Of a stretch of 64,000 nt of DNA, positions 58,353 to 64,000 are shown piece by piece. The stretch comes from Orientallactaga sibirica (Eukaryota > Chordata > Mammalia > Rodentia > Dipodidae), in the NCBI GenBank assembly GCA_036365145.1, contig JAEOAD010000001.1, forward strand, positions 100,785,501-100,849,500, given 5' to 3'. The notes below the pieces were generated by a model. It was not told where the DNA came from. It did no database searches and saw nothing but the letters and a program-made list of their open reading frames with translations. Each line of letters opens with the position of its first letter. Position 1 is the first letter of the stretch. The position numbers and the translations under genes are program-made.

Positions 58353-59785
58353 ATTGGACCACATTTGGTAACTCATAATTTTTTTCAATGTCTATTATAT
58401 AAATATTGAAACTCACGATATTAGATGTCAAGAAATAAGATATCAAGAAGACATGGACAAAGTCATTTTGGTGGGCTTTTGTAAGTCTGAGTCTATAGGG
58501 AACATACATTCGTTCAAACTACCACATCTGGTATGTGTGTTTACTGAGCTTGAATGGTTTTCTCTTATCAGAAAATGTGTTGGTACATTTATTTATTCTA
58601 TGTTATGCCTGATAAAAGGAAAAAAATGTTCCTTTCTGGGAGAAAAGCATTAATTATGCTTATTCATAAGCAGGGAGCTTTAAGCCATAGGTTTGTGCTG
58701 CTCTTGGATAAAATATTTTTGTTCTAGATAAAGCTCTTCTTTTCCTTAAGTGAGATAAACACTTTATTCTTACAGGTGCATATACTGTAACATTAAAAAA
58801 TGCAATTAAGTAATTGCTTGCAGCTAATTTGCTGTTGAGTCAAAGTGATGGATAAGGAAATTCTCTATGAAAAGGCATCTACCGTCACATAGAGAGGAGG
58901 AAATGCCTGTCAACATTCGTGTCCTGAGTCTTACATATTTAATGCATGCTAAGGTTTCCCCACTAGCAGTGGCTCCTGGACTGACTTGAGCAGTCACTTT
59001 TCACTGACTTACTAGGACTCCACAAGCTATGAGAGAGAGAGGATGTAGCATTTATAACAAAATAATTTTACTACATAGATCTTGGTACAAGTGGAGCCAT
59101 AAAATATTTCCTGTGTTATTGAATAAAAGCATTTTCCTAAACCCATAGACTATTGCTGGTAAATCCCAGTGCCAGAGTGTGGTTTCCCTGACAGTGAGCT
59201 GTGATCAGAAAGGCCCATGAGGCATCCATTATAATGCAGGCCATTGCCAATGCACTTGTTTACCCACCAGAACTAAATGCTCAGAATTTTTGCTAAAAAC
59301 AGCACAGGCTACAGTGACTATTATAGTGCTGGAAAGCACTATTGAGCTACAGGGGGTAATGGTCACCAAGAGTATGAACAAGCAGTGGATCATACTTCAA
59401 AATCAACCAGACAGCAATGATGTACCCATCAGTGCCACAGTGTCACATACATGGTGAACATAATCAACTGCTTTCTGATTAAACATTAGGCCCTCTCAGC
59501 GGGAAAGAATCCATTCCTGGAACTGAGATCCAAGTCAGAAAATTATGGCTTAGAAGGTTATACTGGGAGGCTTCAATAGTTCTTTGACTAAAAGCACAGG
59601 TTATGATGGTTAAAAGTCTTATGTAAATATCTATGTTTATCTCCTTTGATCCATACTGCTCTCACTCTTAGCTAGATAACCTGCATTTTACAGATGGTGG
59701 TGAATATTGGGACTTAGGGAAAAATAGGAAAAGGGTAGTTTTTGAATAGTTAGTCTTCTATGGAAGGCTCAAAGAGAAGGGGGGG

Positions 59786-60440
59786 TGAAGAAATGCTATC
59801 TTGCCTATCTTGGCAAAACTATAATTCAGCATCTGATCTGGTCCCATCCCTCTGCAACATCACCCCCTTCATTTTCTACCAATCTGACATACCTAGGTAT
59901 GCTGGCCCCTTGTGGGCCAGTTCCTGGAGCAGAGGGTGGGGGACAACAAACCAGCCAGCACTCTTCCTTACTCACCTGAGCCTGATGGTAAATCACATAC
60001 CTATAAGCTATAAAAAGAGTTTTCCATGTGGGCAAGGGGATCTTGGTCTTGTCTGCTCATTCTCCACCAGTGGTCTGAACCTTGGAAAACTTCTCCCCCA
60101 TCCAAGATGGAGGGGAAGGAGAATTTCTTCCTCCTTGTTTTGCTCTTTTCTTGTAAGTTATGGGACATTTACTAACAGAACTCTTAGCTTTTCTTCTAAT
60201 ATGAAGATGAAAGGCTCACACCCTCCTGCTCCAGTGTGTGTGTGTGGAGGTGTATGTTCCTTTAAGCTCTGGCCCTTCATGGTTTCTTTCTACTCCTATG
60301 CTTAGCTTCCTCACAAGGCTTTCATGCCTGCTTCCAAGTAGGTAGGTAGGCATATGTTCTAGCCTTTCCTTGGACATCAACTTTCCCCAAATAAATCTCA
60401 CAATTAATAATTTAATTTTCTCAGAGTGATTCTCCTTAAT
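59786..60440 (+). mobile_element. ERV LTR inside duplication copy B
   Basis: Counterpart of 36741-37680 without the SINE. It has promoter-like ctataagctataaaaagag (60001-60019) and a polyadenylation region 'caaataaatctcacaattaat'. The chance 181-codon ORF at 59760-60305 lies within it. Confidence 0.6.
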
Positions 60441-60489
60441 TCTTCTTATTTTTAATAAATGGATAAAAATCTAAAAGTTGGTGCTACCC

Positions 60490-60885
60490 TCCACGGCTCA
60501 GGAATGATTGTGGAAGATGGAGTAAAAGACTATAAGAGACACAGGGTGGGCAGAAATATCCTGAGGCACACCCCCATGGGATTGACTGAGGCCCTAATTA
60601 CTCCAGAGTGACACCAATAACCCTACTGATGAGGGCCCTCAGGGAAATGGGGACCAGGGGAGAGGGGAAACAGGACTGTATAGCCTATATAAAAAATAAT
60701 AACAAAGAACATAAAAGTTGGATTACAGGCCAAGACAGGGGGCAGGAAAGGGGAAAACCTGTCCTCCAAAAAAGCCCATAACAAGAAGACTCATGAGAAT
60801 GGCAAGGAAAAAAGCTGAATGCCTAGCACATTTCATTCTCATCTGACAGGACCCAGAAAACATTACAGAGGAAGTGTTAGATTAA
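60490..60885 (+). mobile_element. L1 3'-UTR fragment, copy B
   Basis: Counterpart of 37700-38075. It keeps an extra segment ('ccagagtgacaccaataaccctactgatgagggc') missing from copy A. Confidence 0.5.
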
Positions 60886-60976
60886 ATCTGAGTACTGCTC
60901 TCATGAATAGCCTGAGAATCTCCTGAAGTGAAACTTAAAACTCCTCCTTTGGCTGAATCCCTTCATAATTAGTCTC

Positions 60977-61326
60977 TTTGGTAGTGTAATTCAGGTGTCC
61001 CTCATAAATTTAAGTGTTCTGAATGGATCCCCACCTGATGGTAATTTGGGAATTAAAGACTTCTGGAGGCAGTGTATTACTGGGGGGAGGCTTATGGGTG
61101 ATATATCCAGCTTCCTCTTGCCAGTGTTTTGGACATTCTCCTGTTGCTGTTGTTTACCTGATGTTGGCCAGGAGTTGATGTCCACCCTCTGCTCATGCCA
61201 TCGTTTATTACTGATATCATGGAGCTTCCCCTTGAGTCTGTAAGCCAAAATAAATCCCCCTTTTTTTTCCCACAAGCTGCTATTGGTCAGGTGTTTTCTG
61301 CCAGTAATGTGAACTTGACTGCAACA
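60977..61326 (+). repeat. 5' LTR of the MaLR provirus
   Basis: 350 bp, ending ...cttgactgcaaca. Contains 'gtaagccaaaataaatcc' (polyadenylation region). Confidence 0.85.
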
Positions 61327-61835
61327 GTAAAATTGGTGCCGAGAGTGGGGTTGTTGCTGCTAGAAACCTGACTGTGTGGCTTTTGGCATTTGGAGCTGAT
61401 TTTCAGAGAAATGTGGAAGTACTTCAAATTGGAGATGCCTTGCAATACAGCTTGATGGACCATTCTGGTAAGAGTTAAAGACCTGAATGTAGTAAGAACT
61501 AAGGACTGTGAGTTTTGGCTTATGAGGGTGAGAAAGAGCTTTTCCTGAACTGGGCTAGAAGCAGTTTGTGTGAGAGGTTTAATGTTATGCTCCTATCCTG
61601 AGAACTTATACAGGGTTGCATTGCATAGAAATGGAATGGTGTGGGCAGAGGGATATGGAACAGAAAAAATGAAATTGTTGGGCTGAAACAGCTGCACATT
61701 CAGCTACAATGAGAGATTACAACCATTGAGATTGGGCCAGCTGACCTGCATTAGAATTACAGGAAGAATGCAGAGTTTTTTGAAGGGCCTGAATGCTAAG
61801 GGGTGTCCTGTTCTTCAAAATCTGCTTTATTCCAC

Positions 61836-61849
61836 CCACCCACCCACCA
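61836..61849. repeat. Short (CCCA)n run in the MaLR internal region
   Basis: ccacccacccaccc, a minor simple repeat. Confidence 0.8.
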
Positions 61850-62483
61850 TCAGATTAGCAATTTGGTAACCCACCTCATATTCTGGAGTATAACAAATGC
61901 AGGAAAGTAAGGGTTCTTGAATTTGCAACATGGGTTTGTGTTTGGGAAATGACCATGGGAAATGTGAAGCAGGCTTGTTGAATTAACTGTGTGGAGCCCT
62001 ATGGAGCCTTGAGGATGAACCATAGGTTCCAGTGGAGACCCAGTAGAAATGTCAGAACTATGAAATGGCTACCAAGGAGAGTTGTCAGCACTGGATGTTT
62101 TCCAGGACTCTGAGTAGCCTAGCTGGAGAGGCAGAATTGGAACTCAAGAGACTTGTCACTGATAGAATTGACTGAAGGCTCATCACTGGTTAGAGTTGTT
62201 GGATTTGGAGTTACAGTGTCTGATGTTTGCCCTGTTTAAATCTGGTATTGGTTGAATATTTCTTTGCTATGCTCAATGCAGTCTTGCAGTGTGAATGTTT
62301 ATTCTGTGCCATTATGGAGTTTTTGGGTTTTGGGGGTATTACAGCTCAGTTAAAAGATGTTGTACTATAGTGATGTTTGAACTTCACTGAGTTTGATAAA
62401 AGCTATGAGGACTTTTAAAGATGGACTAAGTCCATTGTATTTTATATTATAGATCGTTCAGTTTATGGGGGCAAGGGGTGGAA

Positions 62484-62767
62484 TGTGGTGGTTTGATTCA
62501 GGTGCCAACCATAAATGTAAGTGTTCTGAATGCTAGATCCCCAGCTGATGGCAATTAGAGGAAGTGTATTGTTGAGGGCAAGCTTATGAGTAATATAGTC
62601 CACCTGATATTGGCAAGGAGGGGATGTCCACCCTCTGCTCATGCCATCATTTTCCCCTGTTATCATGGAGTTTTCCCTTGAGTCTATAGGCCAAAATAAG
62701 CCCTTTGTTTCCACAAGCTGCTCTTGGTTGTGTGTTTTCTGCCAGCAATGCAAACCTGACTGCAATA
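62484..62767 (+). repeat. 3' LTR of the MaLR provirus
   Basis: 284 bp, from tgtggtggtttgattcagg to ...cctgactgcaata. It lacks two stretches present in the 5' LTR (the 'gggaattaaagacttctg' region and the 'cttgccagtgttttggacattctcc' region). Confidence 0.85.
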
Positions 62768-63755
62768 GTCTCTCTTCTATTTTTGTTTTCTTGCATGTAG
62801 GGATGACTGACTGAGTTTAATAAATGTTGCCACAGAATGATGGTTCTACCAGAAATGTCTCCCAATATCCATTATATCCAAATGTCTTCAAGCCACCATT
62901 ACTTATACCTTCTCAGAGAGAGATGAGGGCTCATTCCCTTCTTCATCATCCCTGGCAGAATGTTAATGAGACCAGTATTCTGTGGGATTTAGATATTGCT
63001 ACAGTAACTATGAGTTAATGAATTCAACTGCATACTATGCCTGGATTATAGCAACTCATGGTACCCTTCCCCATCCATTGGCTCCTACATTCTTTCCTTC
63101 CTCCACTTCCACATTGTGCTCTGAGCCTTGATATATGTCTCATTTAGCTTTGAGCCTACCAGAGTCACTTATTCTCGGCATTTTGATAGGATTTGTATCT
63201 CCTAAATAATCACAAATGTATGCAAAGAGAAGTGTCTCTGAACAAAGGTGAGAATAGCATGAATACTTGGGCAGAGCCATACCTATTAGGAGAGCAATCT
63301 GATGGACATACACATAGTCATTTAGGTAAATAGTTGCAATTCCCTTCTTAGGGCTTATGAGTTGCATATCCATTTGCCTTTGACCATGTTTTCCATATTA
63401 GGCATGAATTATTTCACATGGCACAGGCCTCCAATCCAAACAGTGAGCAGTTCTTCACTCTCATGAAAGTTATGCCACTATTATACCAGTAGACACATCC
63501 TGCCTGGCTAAGCAGTTCTGTAGCTCATAATAGTCCATGGCTGGGTAAGTTTGCTTGATGACTTTTCTCCCCCAATATAGCACCTTCCAGCATTATTACA
63601 GCTACCCATTCAGGGTAGGAACTTCCAGATTGATTTCTTATTTAAAAGAAGTGTTATCTTCAGAAACAGTGTCTCACCATCATTTCTGATAAAAATCCAA
63701 GAGCATTTGAAATGGCTTGTATTGTTTGGGGGTGGCAATAGAGGTCTCCCTGACC

Positions 63756-63781
63756 AAAAAAAAAAAAAAAAAAAAAAAAAA
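63756..63781. repeat. 26-base poly-A run in copy B
   Basis: Copy A has ordinary sequence here (gactaagaactcactggg, near 39952). The run arose or was inserted in copy B. Confidence 0.9.
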
Positions 63782-64000
63782 CTGGAAGATGTCCTACCCC
63801 TAGAACTGGGATTATCTTATAGTAACCTATGACTCCTGGGAGCAGCACTATTCATCCACATAGATTACATATACCCAACCTCTCTTTTTAAGTTATTTTT
63901 TAATGAGTTAAGAAATAAATATGCTTACATAAGGCCCTTTCATATACCTTTACTTTTGGTTAATCTATCTCACCGTCTCTTCACACTTAAGCCATTCAAT

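Larger units (their letters stand above)
60977..62767 (+). mobile_element. Two-LTR MaLR (ERVL-MaLR) provirus with 5-bp target duplication
   Basis: The 5' LTR is 60977-61326 (first bases mutated, tttggtag for tgtggtgg). The 3' LTR is 62484-62767. Exact gtctc flanks lie at 60972-60976 and 62768-62772. Just after the 5' LTR comes 'taaaattggtgccgagagtgggg' type sequence (61328-61350), the start of MaLR internal regions as I recall them. A purine tract (gggggcaaggggtggaa, 62467-62483) directly precedes the 3' LTR. The internal region is about 1.16 kb with no long ORF, as expected for a non-autonomous MaLR. The two LTRs differ by an internal deletion of about 66 bp and by point changes. Confidence 0.85.
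58489..64000 (+). repeat. Segmental duplication, copy B (cut by the window end)
   Basis: Collinear with copy A (35694-40240). Differences: no SINE at the 37306 site, no solo LTR at the 38539 site, an extra MaLR provirus at 60977-62767, about 240 bp extra at 59300-59540, and a 26-A run at 63756-63781. Homology still holds at the last base, in the L1 3' UTR, so the unit continues outside. Confidence 0.88.
60890..64000 (-). mobile_element. LINE-1 3' UTR, copy B of L1-2, interrupted by a MaLR
   Basis: Counterpart of 38080 to about 40240 and collinear with the L1-1 3' UTR. ORF2 of this copy would start just beyond the window. The MaLR provirus 60977-62767 interrupts it. Confidence 0.8.

Noticed and set aside
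57994..58509. 171-codon minus-strand ORF with long Phe/Ser/Leu runs
   Set aside because: Most of it is the translated (GAAA)n microsatellite and B1 remnant.
59760..60305. 181-codon plus-strand ORF
   Set aside because: It lies inside an ERV LTR. The counterpart in copy A is broken, and the translation shows no domain.

Overview
The window looks like an ordinary, repeat-dense, AT-rich piece of a rodent nuclear genome. It carries several families of rodent SINE: a tRNA-derived SINE whose body ends in a CT-rich stretch and an (AAAT)n tail, 7SL-derived B1 copies and B4-type tRNA/B1 chimeras. It also carries rodent-type L1s and ERVL-MaLR/ERV LTRs. From memory, the CT-tailed SINE and the B1 variant whose body ends in 'gagaccctacctc' resemble those of jerboas (Dipodidae, e.g. 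Jaculus). That species guess was not checked. No intact host gene was recognised. Almost every open reading frame is L1 debris, LTR sequence, or chance.

Layout. 1-333: reversed B4 SINE. 351-7689: full-length but dead L1 on the minus strand, with a 15-bp target-site duplication and a textbook TTTT/AA endonuclease site. 7.7-16.8 kb: mostly unrecognised AT-rich sequence with two B4 SINEs and nested LTRs around 14.15-15.4 kb. 16.86-17.99 kb: an ERV LTR carrying an L1 3' fragment. 18-35 kb: scattered SINEs, MaLR LTRs (including an inverted nested pair at 20.5-21.4 kb) and long unrecognised stretches. 35.69-40.2 kb (copy A) and 58.49-64.0 kb (copy B, cut by the window end) form a direct segmental duplication about 22.8 kb apart. 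It contains an old L1 piece with an embedded LTR, tail to tail with a minus-strand L1. That L1 runs in copy A to about 44.59 kb. 45.1-58.5 kb: another ERV LTR, SINEs, nested MaLR/ERVL LTRs and unrecognised sequence.

The most notable item is at 44.60-45.05 kb. A GC- and CpG-rich minus-strand segment encodes the middle of a CAMK/AMPK-related protein kinase, most like rodent sperm-motility (Smok) or MARK kinases. It breaks off at the end of the activation segment, directly at the 5' end of the truncated L1 in the same orientation. Its catalytic HRD motif reads HGD. Whether it is a relic, a chimeric retrocopy or an expressed truncated pseudokinase cannot be decided from sequence alone.

The second notable item is the duplication itself. 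A MaLR provirus in copy B sits between two gtctc repeats, while copy A still shows the unoccupied site. Conversely, a SINE and a solo LTR occur only in copy A. These insertions therefore give an internal relative clock. There are no cooperating genes or operons here; the relations are the nesting order of transposons.
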